From Bacteroidota bacterium (lineage in GTDB: Bacteria > Bacteroidota > Bacteroidia > NS11-12g > UBA9320), in the NCBI GenBank assembly GCA_002746305.1, contig NVWV01000005.1:1-64000 (forward strand): a stretch of DNA of 64,000 nt, given 5' to 3'. The translations under genes and the position numbers were made by a program. Below are positions 9,043 through 18,700 of this stretch, piece after piece. The notes under the pieces are model-generated. The model was not told where the DNA came from, searched no databases, and saw nothing but the letters and a program-made list of their open reading frames with translations. Each line of letters opens with the position of its first letter. Within the stretch, counting starts at the first letter, position 1.

Positions 9043-9825
9043 ATGTACAATAACATTTTATCAGAAAACAGTAACCCCGATGGTTCGGGTGTAGTGCAAA
9101 TCATCACAATCAATCGTGAAGACAAGCTAAATGCACTTAACATAGAGCTTATTCAAGAAATTGGAATTGAGGTTGCCCGATTGAATAAGGAAAAGTCCGT
9201 TCGTGGAATTATTATAACAGGAAAAGGAACCAAAGCCTTTGCTGCGGGTGCTGATATTTCAGAGTTTGCCAATTTTGGTGAAACTGAGGCTAAAGAGATG
9301 AGTTCTAAAGGAGGGGCAGTATTCACTAGTATAGAAGAAAGTGAAATACCTGTGATAGCTGCTGTAAATGGATATGCTCTCGGCGGAGGTTGTGAACTAA
9401 CCATGTCTTGTCATGTTCGTATTGCCAGCGAAAATGCTCTTTTCGGTCAACCGGAAGTAAATTTAGGAGTACCTCCTGGATATGGTGGCACTCAACGTCT
9501 TGCTCAAATAATTGGAAAAGGGAGAGCAATGGATATGCTAATTACTGCAAAATCAATTAATGCAGAAACTGCTCTTGATTTTGGTCTTGTAACTCAACTA
9601 GTTGCTATAGAGGATTTACTGCCAACATGTATTAAATACGTAGAAAAACTAATAGGCAAATCACCAATGGCAATTGCTGAAGTAATCAAGTGTACCAATG
9701 CTTTGTACAAAAACGTAGACGGTTTACAATACGAAATAGACAGTTTCGCAAAAAGCTTTGAGACCACTGATTTTAAAGAAGGAACTACTGCATTCCTTGA
9801 AAAACGTAAGCCTAACTATAGTTAA
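9043..9825 (+). CDS. Enoyl-CoA hydratase/isomerase (crotonase superfamily)
   Basis: A 260-residue cytoplasmic crotonase that hydrates 2-enoyl-CoA in fatty-acid or branched-chain acyl-CoA degradation. The oxyanion-hole segment FAAGADISEF (about 66-75), the ALGGGCELT helix and the GQPEVNLGVPPGYGGTQRL segment are present. Both catalytic glutamates of true hydratases, E118 and E138, are conserved, so hydratase rather than only isomerase activity is expected. Paired divergently with methylmalonyl-CoA mutase, it fits propionyl-/branched-chain acyl-CoA catabolism, but substrate specificity cannot be read from the sequence. A weak 5-bp hairpin follows the stop. Confidence 0.92.
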   Translation: MYNNILSENSNPDGSGVVQIITINREDKLNALNIELIQEIGIEVARLNKEKSVRGIIITGKGTKAFAAGADISEFANFGETEAKEMSSKGGAVFTSIEESEIPVIAAVNGYALGGGCELTMSCHVRIASENALFGQPEVNLGVPPGYGGTQRLAQIIGKGRAMDMLITAKSINAETALDFGLVTQLVAIEDLLPTCIKYVEKLIGKSPMAIAEVIKCTNALYKNVDGLQYEIDSFAKSFETTDFKEGTTAFLEKRKPNYS

Positions 9826-9862
9826 TATGACAAAGTAGTGTGTCAGTTATTTTGGCATTCTA

Positions 9863-9893
9863 TTTGTTCTTAACCTCACGAACATTAATTTTG
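9863..9893 (+). promoter_or_regulatory. Consensus Bacteroidota promoter for DUF1573 gene
   Basis: TTTG (9863-9866), exactly 19 nt, then TAATTTTG (9886-9893): both -33 and -7 elements match the Bacteroidota primary-sigma consensus perfectly. The gene's ATG is 25 nt downstream, leaving a short A/T-rich leader. Confidence 0.75.
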
Positions 9894-9918
9894 AAAATAA
9901 TTATTATAAAATAGAAAC

Positions 9919-10371
9919 ATGAAAAATTTAATTTTACTAACTGCTTTTGTTTTTGGATTCACTGCATATAGCACAGCCCAAACGGACAACAATAAGATCA
10001 CTTTATCCTCTGAAGCTCAGGCTAAGATGGTAATCGAAAAGAAGTCTCACGATTTTGGACCAATTGAAGAAGGAGTTCAAGCTACAGTTACTTTCGCTTT
10101 TAAGAATACAGGAAATGCTCCTCTAGTATTGAATAGTGTAAAAGCTTCTTGTGGATGTACTACTCCAAAATGGACTAAAGAGCCTATCGCTCCAGGTGCT
10201 GAAGGTGTAATTACTGCTATCTACAACTCAAAAGGTAGACCAGGTAACTTCACTAAAACTATTACTGTAAAGCACAATGGTGAAGGTGGAACAGAGTTCT
10301 TAACTATAAGAGGTGTTGTTAATAAAGCTCCTGCTGTTGTTAAGCCAACTGTTGTTTCTCCAGAGCAATAA
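9919..10371 (+). CDS. DUF1573 domain protein, exported
   Basis: A 150-residue protein with a signal peptide (MKNLILLTAFVFGFTAYSTA). The mature part is one immunoglobulin-like DUF1573 domain: KSHDFGPIEEGVQATVTFAFKNTGNAPLVL, the cysteine-rich NSVKASCGCTTPKW and the closing ITVKHNG strand. The domain is widespread in Bacteroidota envelopes and related to ASPM/Hydin-type folds; its biochemical role is unknown. The SCGCTTP cysteines are conserved in the family. The gene has a perfect promoter and its own terminator, so it is monocistronic, upstream of a second DUF1573 gene. The simple, strong promoter and codon use suggest high expression (inference). Confidence 0.9.
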   Translation: MKNLILLTAFVFGFTAYSTAQTDNNKITLSSEAQAKMVIEKKSHDFGPIEEGVQATVTFAFKNTGNAPLVLNSVKASCGCTTPKWTKEPIAPGAEGVITAIYNSKGRPGNFTKTITVKHNGEGGTEFLTIRGVVNKAPAVVKPTVVSPEQ

Positions 10372-10394
10372 GAACTAAAATTTAAACATTACAG

Positions 10395-10420
10395 AACCCT
10401 TTGCTTTGCAAGGGGTTTTT
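10395..10420 (+). terminator. Intrinsic terminator between the two DUF1573 genes
   Basis: A 10-bp stem (AACCCTTTGC / GCAAGGGGTT, one G-T pair), 3-nt loop, and a T-tract 10416-10420, beginning 23 nt after the stop codon. It also rules out the in-frame TTG at 10406 as the start of the next gene. Confidence 0.85.
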
Positions 10421-10438
10421 AGTTTAAAAAATACCCGA

Positions 10439-10957
10439 ATGAGGAACTTACTCTCTATCACACTTATACTTTCGACCTTGTTCTCATGGGCTCAAAAAGA
10501 TTCTGTCCATGTCGATATAAATAATGTTTTACGAAAGTTGGGTCATCTAGAAAAACAAAATGACAATAATGATACTGTAAGTTTTACTGATACTTCATAT
10601 GCCAGCTCGTTTGGTCCCAAAGATAAAAGTCCCATACTAAAGGCCGGTATTACTTTTGACACTGTTGATTATAACATGGGTAATATCATACAAGGTGTTA
10701 TTGTAAAACAGAGATTTACTTTTATCAATACGGGTACTAATAACTTAGAAATAATTAATGTAGTTGCGGATTGCAGCTGTACCAGTCCTGACTGGACAAA
10801 AGATATAATAAAGCCGGGAGAAAAAGGCTTTGTCATTGCTACCTATGACTCCAAAGAAGATATTGGAAAATTCATGAAAACTATTACTGTACTCCATAAC
10901 TCTGGAGAGGGTTACACATTTTTAGAAATTAAGGGATTTGTGGCTCCCAAGTTATAA
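10439..10957 (+). CDS. Second DUF1573 domain protein, exported
   Basis: A 172-residue protein. The start is the ATG at 10439 (MRNLLSITLILSTLFSWA, a signal peptide); a longer frame from TTG 10406 would begin inside the terminator loop. A ~55-residue polar linker precedes a single DUF1573 domain (ITFDTVDYNMGNIIQGVIVKQ, ADCSCTSPDW, TITVLHNSGEGYTFLEIKG). It is a paralog of the preceding gene; the cysteine motif is DCSCTSP rather than SCGCTTP. Its 3' end overlaps the convergent deaminase gene by 6 nt. The function of the family is unknown. Confidence 0.87.
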   Translation: MRNLLSITLILSTLFSWAQKDSVHVDINNVLRKLGHLEKQNDNNDTVSFTDTSYASSFGPKDKSPILKAGITFDTVDYNMGNIIQGVIVKQRFTFINTGTNNLEIINVVADCSCTSPDWTKDIIKPGEKGFVIATYDSKEDIGKFMKTITVLHNSGEGYTFLEIKGFVAPKL

Positions 10958-11848
10958 GTCGCTCACTTTACCAAACCAACCTGTTAGACCTCCAGTGTGG
11001 ATGGCAACAATTCTTTCCCCACTAATTTCTTTTCTTTCAACTAGCTTTTTTATAGCCAACATTAACTTGCCCGTATAAATAGGGTCAAGTAAAACACCTG
11101 TTTCCCTAGTAAACTCTTTTATAAATGAAATTAGCTCCTCGTTTGTTTTGGCATAACCTCCACCATGAAATTCATCATAAATATGTACACTGGTTATATC
11201 GTACTGTTTCTTAATGTCATTGGCTATGTATCGTTCCCCTTTCAATACTTGAATACCATATAATTTAGTGTGATTATTTTCTGATTTTTCTAAATAAGTA
11301 GCCATTCCAGCTATTGTGGTTCCCGTACCACAAGCAACGAAAATCTTGGACACATTTGTTAGGTCTATCTCATTTAGTATATCTGCACAACCTACCATTC
11401 CTAATTTAGAAGCTCCACCTTCAGGTATATAAAGCCTGTTATCCTTTATTCCCTCTTGTCTATTGGTTCGTTTATACTCTTCGCGAGATATAAACTGAAG
11501 TTTCATTCCATACAGTTTGCACAGCTTCAATACTGGGTTCCATTCTTTAGGCTCCTCTCCTCGTATCATTCCAATACAAGGCAACTCCATAATTGCACAA
11601 CTTGCAGCTGTGGCCACCAAATGATTGGAATATGCTCCTCCGAAGGTGATAATACCATTATAATCTTCGCGATTATAGTCTTCAAAAATACCAGAGAGTT
11701 TTCTCCATTTGTTTCCTGAGATAATAGGGTGGATTAGATCATCTCTTTTTAGCCATAATTCTATTCCTGCAGCAATGCTCCAACTTGTTTTTACTTGAGT
11801 AAGAGGACTTGGTATTGTTAAATGATTTAAAATATTCATCTTATTCAT
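10952..11848 (-). CDS. PLP-dependent 1-aminocyclopropane-1-carboxylate deaminase / D-cysteine desulfhydrase family
   Basis: A 298-residue fold-type II PLP enzyme. The cofactor lysine lies in SGNKWRKL (K47), with substrate-loop residues ITFGGAYSNHLVATA, the phosphate-binding VACGTGTTIAG and the C-terminal IHTGGLTG. The family includes ACC deaminase (to 2-oxobutyrate and ammonia) and D-cysteine desulfhydrase; at this length, and in Bacteroidota, either activity is possible and the sequence does not decide. The start overlaps the recX stop by 8 nt, so recX and this gene form an operon. An in-frame ATG three codons in (11839) is an alternative start. Confidence 0.85.
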   Translation of the reverse strand: MNKMNILNHLTIPSPLTQVKTSWSIAAGIELWLKRDDLIHPIISGNKWRKLSGIFEDYNREDYNGIITFGGAYSNHLVATAASCAIMELPCIGMIRGEEPKEWNPVLKLCKLYGMKLQFISREEYKRTNRQEGIKDNRLYIPEGGASKLGMVGCADILNEIDLTNVSKIFVACGTGTTIAGMATYLEKSENNHTKLYGIQVLKGERYIANDIKKQYDITSVHIYDEFHGGGYAKTNEELISFIKEFTRETGVLLDPIYTGKLMLAIKKLVERKEISGERIVAIHTGGLTGWFGKVSDL

Positions 11849-12332
11849 TCACCTCTGGAAATTTTTCTTTGATGGTTTCCCAAACGATATCTGATTCATA
11901 GCCCTTACCAATAACAAATTGAGCCGCCTTGTAATTTTTTTGGTATCCTTTTATTGTTTTCAAACTATTAATTTTCTTTTCCAGAAGAGAATAAAGTATT
12001 AGAGCATATGTCTCCCCATCAATTTCTTTGAGTCCTTTTTTTATGCAGTAGTCCGAAATTTTTCTTCGTTTCAACTCCACTCTTATCTTAATTCTTCCCC
12101 ATTTTTTATACTTAAACTTTCCTTTTACAAAAGCAATTGCAAAGCGTTCTTCATTAAGGAAGTCCTGCTGAATAAGCTCATAAATAATGAGTTCTACGTC
12201 ATCAGGAACCAAACCATAGGAGTACAGTTTATCTCTCACTTCTTGATGACACCGTTCCTGATATGCACAGTACTTTGCAATTTTCTGTTTAGCTTCTTTG
12301 GGTGTATATTTCTTTTTGTTGGCCTGTAACAC
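11841..12332 (-). CDS. recX: RecX family regulator of RecA
   Basis: A 163-residue, strongly basic, all-helical protein. CAYQERCHQEVRDKLYSYG and FLNEERFAIAFVKGKFKYKKWGRIKIRVELKRRKI are the RecX three-helix repeat signatures. RecX modulates RecA filament growth. It starts with GTG at 12332, facing the murF-alr gene, and a TAAATTAG box (12343-12350, minus strand) lies 10 nt upstream. It is followed, with overlap, by the PLP deaminase gene. Confidence 0.9.
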   Translation of the reverse strand: MLQANKKKYTPKEAKQKIAKYCAYQERCHQEVRDKLYSYGLVPDDVELIIYELIQQDFLNEERFAIAFVKGKFKYKKWGRIKIRVELKRRKISDYCIKKGLKEIDGETYALILYSLLEKKINSLKTIKGYQKNYKAAQFVIGKGYESDIVWETIKEKFPEVNE

Positions 12333-12342
12333 TATGCGGCGG

Positions 12343-12361
12343 CTAATTTACTCTACTTTTG
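12343..12361. promoter_or_regulatory. Interleaved divergent -7 boxes, recX and murF-alr
   Basis: On the plus strand TACTTTTG (12354-12361) is a perfect -7 box 8 nt before TTG 12370. On the minus strand TAAATTAG (12343-12350, one mismatch) is 10 nt before the recX GTG. If both are real, two divergent promoters are packed into 37 nt. Confidence 0.5.
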
Positions 12362-12369
12362 TATTCGGC

Positions 12370-14772
12370 TTGTATCAGTTATCAGAAATAGCTCAAATCA
12401 TAGATGGAACACTTCATGGCAATGGAACAGTTTCCATTTCAACTATAAGTGCTGATACACGTACAGTTCAACAAGCTCCATCATGTCTTTTCTTTGCTGT
12501 TACTACATCCAAAGACAACGGACACAACTATTTACCACAAGCTAAGAAACAAGGCGTTGCTGCTGCTGTAGTTTCTGAAAAGCCTAAAGAAGATCTTAAT
12601 TTCATTCTTGTTTCAAACACGTTAGACGCTCTTCAGAAACTTGCTAAATACCACCGAAAACAGTTTGCAATACCAACTATTGCCATAACAGGGAGTAATG
12701 GTAAAACCATTGTTAAAGAATGGGTCAATTATCTGCTGCAAGAAACTTTTAGTATTTGTAAAAGTCCTAAAAGCTATAATTCTCAAATAGGTGTGCCTCT
12801 TTCTGTTTGGCAACTCAACAATAATTATAATCTTTCCGTTTTTGAAGCAGGTATATCGCAAGTTGATGAAATGGAACGTCTTGCAAATATTATACAACCC
12901 ACAATAGGTGTATTTACCCATTTAGGAGATGCACATGCTGCAAATTTTGACAGTGAAGAAGAGAACCTGAATGAGAAACTGAAGCTTTTCAAAAATTGCA
13001 AATCAGTAGTTTGTTCTTCAAATCAAGCCAACGTAATTACCGCAATCAAAGCATTGGATAAAACCACTTTTACTTGGGGCAGTGATATAGCTGATGATGT
13101 GCATGTAGCAAAAAGCAGTGATGGTACGTTCACGTTGAGGTATCAAAATAAAAGTCATCAAATTAAGCTCCCTCATAATGATAAGGCATCCATTGATAAT
13201 TCTTTTACAGCCATTTGCACAGCCTTAGTTGTAGGTCAGAGCATTGATGACATTCTTAAAAAAGTCCCTTCGTTGCCCAAAGTGGACCTCAGGCTTCAGC
13301 AAGTTGAAGGTCTCAATAATAATGAGCTAATTCTGGACTATTATAATGCTGATTTCCAGTCCACTGTAATTGCCTTAGATTTTCTCAATCAGCAGAATAC
13401 TAAACCTGAATCTGTTGTAATATTATCAGATATTCTACAGAGTAATTGGTCTGATGAAGAGTTATATCATAAAATAAGCACCTTGCTTGTAGACCATAAA
13501 ATTAGTTCTTTTATTGGTATTGGAGAAAGGATTTCTAGGGCCAATAAGTCTTTTTTATTACCTGCAGTATTTTATTCTAACACTAATGAGTTTCTGATAA
13601 AACATCCTTTGCACGAGTTAAAAGACCAATCCATTTTACTTAAAGGATCTAGAGACTCTGCTTTTGAAAAGATAGCAGAACGACTTCGAATAAAAACTCA
13701 TCAAACTTCTTTGGAAGTAAATCTGACTCGCCTAAAACACAATATTGATGTGGTAAAAAGTAGGATTGGGCCTAAGACTAAAATAATGGCCATGGTAAAA
13801 GCATTGGCTTATGGAAGTGGTGGGTATCAAGTCGCCAAGCTTCTAGAAAACAATACAATAGATTACTTGGGAGTAGCATATACCGACGAAGCAACTGACC
13901 TTCGTTCATCTGGAATCTCATTACCGATTATGGTTTTGAATCCTGACTTGGCTGACCTCACACCCTATAAGGAACAAAATATAGAACCTGTCATTTACTC
14001 TTTTGAGAGTTTGAACAAGGTACAGAATTCCAATATTAAGATTCACATAGAGTTTGATACTGGAATGCACCGGTTGGGTTTTGTAAACGAGGACCTTCCT
14101 AATCTACTAACCGCATTGCAACAAAACGATGCTCCTCAGGTGGTCTCTATTTTTAGTCATATGGCAACTTCTGACGATGAGAACCTAGATGACTTTTCCC
14201 ATCAACAAATCACAAGTTTCCAAGAAATAAGCAGTCGATTCGAAGATACGCTCGGCATTACTGTTCTCAAACATTTGTCCAATACTGCTGGAATAGAACG
14301 ATTCTCCAATGCTCGATTTGATATGGTTCGGCTGGGTATTGGTCTATACGGAATTTCTACAGTCGGAGATTCAAGTAAACTGCTTCCTGTAAGTATTTTT
14401 AAATCATATATCACGCAAATAAAGACTGTACCAGCTGGTGATGGTATTGGGTATGGTCAATACAGTAAGTCTGACCATGATCGTAAAATTGCAATCGTTG
14501 CTGTAGGATATGCAGATGGATATAATCGCTTATTTAGTCGCGGAAAGGGATCATTTCTTATCCATGAGCAAGAAGCTAAAGTCGTTGGTAATGTCTGTAT
14601 GGACATGACAATGTGTGATGTAACCAATATAGTCTGCAAGGCGGGTGATGAAGTCATTATTTTTGGAGACTCTCTTCGTGTTGAGGATTTAGCCCAACAA
14701 ATTGGCACCATACCCTACGAAATTTTAACAAATGTAAGTGAACGTGTAAATAGAGTTTTTTATCAAGAATGA
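12370..14772 (+). CDS. Bifunctional UDP-MurNAc-tripeptide:D-Ala-D-Ala ligase / alanine racemase
   Basis: An 800-residue fusion of two steps of cell-wall D-alanine metabolism. The MurF ligase is about residues 1-445 (ATP loop ITGSNGKT, FEAGISQVDEM). Alanine racemase is about 447-800, with the PLP lysine in AMVKALAYGSG (near 477), VSIFSHMATSDDE, the catalytic tyrosine in DGIGYGQ and NVCMDMTMCDV. Such MurF-Alr fusions are usual in Bacteroidota. Start: TTG 12370 gives the family-like N-terminus MYQLSEIAQII and follows a perfect -7 box; ATG 12334 would add 12 residues, would butt against the recX start and would place that box inside the gene. The stop overlaps the meaB start (ATGA). Confidence 0.93.
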   Translation: MYQLSEIAQIIDGTLHGNGTVSISTISADTRTVQQAPSCLFFAVTTSKDNGHNYLPQAKKQGVAAAVVSEKPKEDLNFILVSNTLDALQKLAKYHRKQFAIPTIAITGSNGKTIVKEWVNYLLQETFSICKSPKSYNSQIGVPLSVWQLNNNYNLSVFEAGISQVDEMERLANIIQPTIGVFTHLGDAHAANFDSEEENLNEKLKLFKNCKSVVCSSNQANVITAIKALDKTTFTWGSDIADDVHVAKSSDGTFTLRYQNKSHQIKLPHNDKASIDNSFTAICTALVVGQSIDDILKKVPSLPKVDLRLQQVEGLNNNELILDYYNADFQSTVIALDFLNQQNTKPESVVILSDILQSNWSDEELYHKISTLLVDHKISSFIGIGERISRANKSFLLPAVFYSNTNEFLIKHPLHELKDQSILLKGSRDSAFEKIAERLRIKTHQTSLEVNLTRLKHNIDVVKSRIGPKTKIMAMVKALAYGSGGYQVAKLLENNTIDYLGVAYTDEATDLRSSGISLPIMVLNPDLADLTPYKEQNIEPVIYSFESLNKVQNSNIKIHIEFDTGMHRLGFVNEDLPNLLTALQQNDAPQVVSIFSHMATSDDENLDDFSHQQITSFQEISSRFEDTLGITVLKHLSNTAGIERFSNARFDMVRLGIGLYGISTVGDSSKLLPVSIFKSYITQIKTVPAGDGIGYGQYSKSDHDRKIAIVAVGYADGYNRLFSRGKGSFLIHEQEAKVVGNVCMDMTMCDVTNIVCKAGDEVIIFGDSLRVEDLAQQIGTIPYEILTNVSERVNRVFYQE

Positions 14773-15725
14773 CAAAAGAAGAACTCATACAAGGAATATC
14801 AAAAGGTGATACACGCACATTGAGCAGGTCCATCACATTGGCAGAAAGCACGTTAGAGAAAAAACGTGAACTTGCACTTGAAGTAATTGAACATTTTGGA
14901 CCACAAAACGAGACCTTTAGAATAGGCATAACGGGAACACCTGGTGCTGGTAAAAGTACATTTATTGAGGCTATTGGAATGCGTTTGCTTCAAGATAAAA
15001 ATAGAAAAATAGCTGTACTTAGCATTGATCCTAGCAGTGGGAAAACACACGGAAGTATTTTAGGTGATAAGACTCGAATGAATAAACTAAGTTCTCATGA
15101 CAGAGCATACATAAGACCTTCTGCGTCTGGCACACAACTAGGGGGACTTGCTAAAAATACGCGACTTGCTATGCTGCTTTGTGAGGCCGCTGGTTATAAT
15201 ACGATACTCATTGAAAGCGTAGGTGTAGGACAAGCAGAAACGGAAATTGCTCAACTTGCAGACATATTTACTTTGGTATTAAACCCCGGTGGAGGAGATG
15301 AGTTGCAAGGTATAAAAAGAGGTATCATGGAGATGGCTGATATTATAGTCATAAACAAGGCTGATGGCGATTCTGAAAGGCAAGCTAGCCTCACTGCCAA
15401 AGAATATAGTATGGCGTTGCACTTGATGCCCAACAAGGATATCACATCAAACGGAGACCACGTTTGGATACCTAAAGTGATTACGGCATCTGCTCTTAAT
15501 GATAAAGGAATAGATGTGTTTTGGAATAAAGCTTTTGACTTTGAAAAGCAGGTATTAGGTAATGACCAAAAGGCTATTCATAGAAAGGAACAAATGCTCT
15601 ACTGGGCAAAAAAAAGTGTTCAAGACTTACTCTTAGCTAAGCTCGGAAACTATTCTGAAGAAATAGAGAAAGGACTGAAAGAAGGGAAACTTCCTGAGGC
15701 ACTTGCTAAGCAAATAATAAAGTAA
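14769..15725 (+). CDS. meaB: MeaB/ArgK GTPase, methylmalonyl-CoA mutase chaperone
   Basis: A 318-residue G3E GTPase that loads and protects the B12 cofactor of methylmalonyl-CoA mutase. Walker A is GITGTPGAGKST (53-64). The base-II/switch segment IDPSSGKTHGSILGDKTRM, the IESVGVGQAETEIAQLAD signature and the NKADGD guanine-specificity motif are all intact. Its partner is the fused mutase at 6.3-9.0 kb, which is not in the same operon: meaB is instead translationally coupled (ATGA overlap) to murF-alr. It converges on the alpha-2-macroglobulin gene with 2 nt between stops. Confidence 0.94.
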   Translation: MTKEELIQGISKGDTRTLSRSITLAESTLEKKRELALEVIEHFGPQNETFRIGITGTPGAGKSTFIEAIGMRLLQDKNRKIAVLSIDPSSGKTHGSILGDKTRMNKLSSHDRAYIRPSASGTQLGGLAKNTRLAMLLCEAAGYNTILIESVGVGQAETEIAQLADIFTLVLNPGGGDELQGIKRGIMEMADIIVINKADGDSERQASLTAKEYSMALHLMPNKDITSNGDHVWIPKVITASALNDKGIDVFWNKAFDFEKQVLGNDQKAIHRKEQMLYWAKKSVQDLLLAKLGNYSEEIEKGLKEGKLPEALAKQIIK

Positions 15726-15727
15726 TA

Positions 15728-18700
15728 CTATTTGATCTCTATCTTTTTGTTTGTATTGTTCCCATTGTAAATTGGGAAATACATTAACTCTGCGGTAGTA
15801 GCATTTATGATATACTCACCCGCATACTTAGGTAATAATTTAAAGGTAAAGGTGCTTTCTCCCTTTTTAACTTGCTCTGCATAAATGACTACTTTGTTTT
15901 TATAAAACTCTGTATGCGTAGCATTTAAAATACTTTGGCTACCATAATAAGAACAACCGGCAGGTATGGGTACTTGTAACTGTACATACCCAAGTTCTTT
16001 ATCACTACTTAACGTGATGGTCACTTCAATAGGTTCGCCTTTCTTAACTGCTTCATGGTAATCTGTAGTTACTGAAAATATACTATCCGCTGTCATTGGA
16101 TTCGTATTCCATTTCTCAGTTAAAAAAATTGCATATGCGACACTACTATTGGGGTTTTTCAATGTGATGTTATCTTCAACCACTTTGGTTTTCTCATGAT
16201 TGGTTAGTCCAATGCTTTTTGTATTAGTAAGCAACAAGCATTTCTTAACTTCGTTAATCGTATCTTCATCACTATAGAGAGCTTCAGCAATCCAAACTTT
16301 TTCGTATGTGTTTAAGCTCTGATTCGCATAGACCTTGTTCCATAAGTATTTACGTGTCTTGTTTGCTAACTCTGGGTTGTGTTTCTTTAGAAGACTATAG
16401 GCCTCACATGTATTCTTTAAAGATTGGCTGCCAAATCCAAACGTGTCTACTCCCCAAAAGGTGTTCCCAAGAATATCCGTTCTCTTTAGAGAATCTAGTT
16501 TTTTAAACGATGAGTGTATTTGTAAATCATACCCCAACTGTGCTACCGTTATCTGATCTTCGATTCTCTTACTATTTTTTAAAGCAATGTATAAATCCTC
16601 TTTAGGCACGTCAAACCCTATTTTTAGTAAGCATCTTATAATATTGTCTGCTCTCACACCTTTTTTTGCAGCATCATACTCGCTAATCAAATAGCCGTAA
16701 GTAATCTTTAAAGTTGAGGAAACATCATAACCAGACTTTTGAGCTTCATTCAAAGCCTCGGCAATATAACAAGTCATCCAAATATTCGCACGTGAGTTTG
16801 GCCACCAGCCCCAGTATCCATTTATCTGATTTTTACTTAAGGTAGAGAAATAGCTTTTTATCAATTTATCGTACCTTTTCACATCAGCTTTCGTATTTTT
16901 TTTGTCTTTTATAAGGATAAGAGCCGCCCTTAACTTGCTTGCAATCTGTTCATTGCAGTTGTACTCATAGTCGATTACTGTATTTAATTGATGTAACAGT
17001 AAATCTCTGGGAGAAGTGACCATTATTAAATAATTGGAATCACCAGTATCCATATCAAATTCTCGTTCTGAATTTGGCTCAATTTCATACAGACTTCCTT
17101 TTTTTACTAGAATTCCTTTGGGAAATACTGGAATACTTCTGCGTTCTCCGTCTGTATAAATTTTCTGGTCTGTAGTACTAAATTCTATTTCTAATTCTTC
17201 CTCCGAATAATTAGAGTCCAATTGAAAACCCTGTTTCACAAAATGATTACTACCAATTCTTGATGTATCGGCTTCTAGCTGTGTATTATTAAGCTTAAAA
17301 CTAGAGTACAACTTAATGGAATCAAGTAATGTATTGTTAAGCTCACCTTGAATTACTGTACTATCTCCTGCTACTAAAAACCGAGGGGTATGCAACTGAG
17401 CCATTACTGATTTATAGCTTTTTAAAGATGTTGTTTTACTATCGGACCTACGTTTGATGTCCGTGATGATAAACCTACTTTCCCAGGTCGCTATATCATC
17501 CGGCAGATGGGTCTTAAATGTTGCTTTTCCATTTTCATCGGTCTTCACATAAGGGATCCAAAAACCAAGATCTGAGAAATTTTCTCTAATTTTTAACTTT
17601 GGTTTACTTTCTGTATAATCAAAAAATCCCCCTGGTTCTTCCTCGTCCATATCATAAAAGGAATAGTCATATAACTCATCATAAAAATCACTTACTCCAT
17701 CAGAATCATACCTGTTTAAAGTGCCTCTAAACGCATTAAAATCACTAGCATCATCATAGGATAATGGCCTTGATTTCCGTGAGGAGTACTGGTATGAAAT
17801 GCTTGCAATTGAATTTAAACTTCTTACAGGAAGATTAATTAAACTAGAATTGAGTACGCTTACTCCATCCACATAGTAAGCAGTAGCATCTGTGCGGGAA
17901 CCTAAAAATGAAGTGCCGTACACTGAATTATTCTCAGAAGCCAAAAAATTTATGCCTCTCTCAATGTAAAACCTATCTGCATCAGTCCAATTGTTATTTT
18001 CCCATCTGGACGAAGCTGTATATCTATACCTAGAATAGCGTTTCCTAAAGAATTCTTTATTTGTATATTTAAGTTCTACCTCAATACTACTCAATGATAG
18101 AGCAGTCTGATAATTTTCATCTTTTTCACATTTTAAGACTATGCTTTTCCATAAAAAGCCCATTTCCTTCTCATAGTTAATAATAAACTTGCTAGTGTCT
18201 CTGCACTCAAATACAACAAGGCAATTTAAACTCTTTGTCTCTTTCATTGGGATGAATACCAATCCTAAATTGTTTACAGTATACAGGGTGTTTTTTTTGC
18301 CAATTTCTTTTACGAAAACACTTGCCCAAGATACAGGATAACCCAATTTAGTCTTCAATTGCAAAACCACTCCCGTTTTTCCTTTGATTTGCTTTTTGAA
18401 CAATAGCTCTGTACTGAACTTATTAAAAACCTTTTGTGTGTCAACAAGAGGAAGAAGTTCAGTCATGTCAATCCTAAGATACGTTCTACCCGTTTTTGGG
18501 ATAAGAACATTGGACATCATTTGAAATGAGTCTCTATGTTGGAAGTATAGATTATATATACTTGGAGGCACCTTATACCCACTGCTTGATGAACGCATGA
18601 ATGTATCTCCTGTTTTGGTATTCTCAAATACTATATGATGATAATACTTATAGTTTGAAGTGAATACAAAAAGGTTCGTCTTCAAATCTCCAGAAGATTT

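Noticed and set aside
9828..9845. TGACA/TGTCA hairpin after the crotonase gene
   Set aside because: The stem is 5 bp with a weak tail; not enough to call a terminator.
10406..10438. TTG 10406 as start of the second DUF1573 gene
   Set aside because: The codon lies in the loop of a strong terminator hairpin, and ATG 10439 begins an ideal signal peptide.
12298..12369. Longer murF-alr starts at TTG 12298 or ATG 12334
   Set aside because: TTG 12298 would overlap recX; ATG 12334 would translate the apparent promoter and add residues not resembling the MurF N-terminus. ATG 12334 remains possible.
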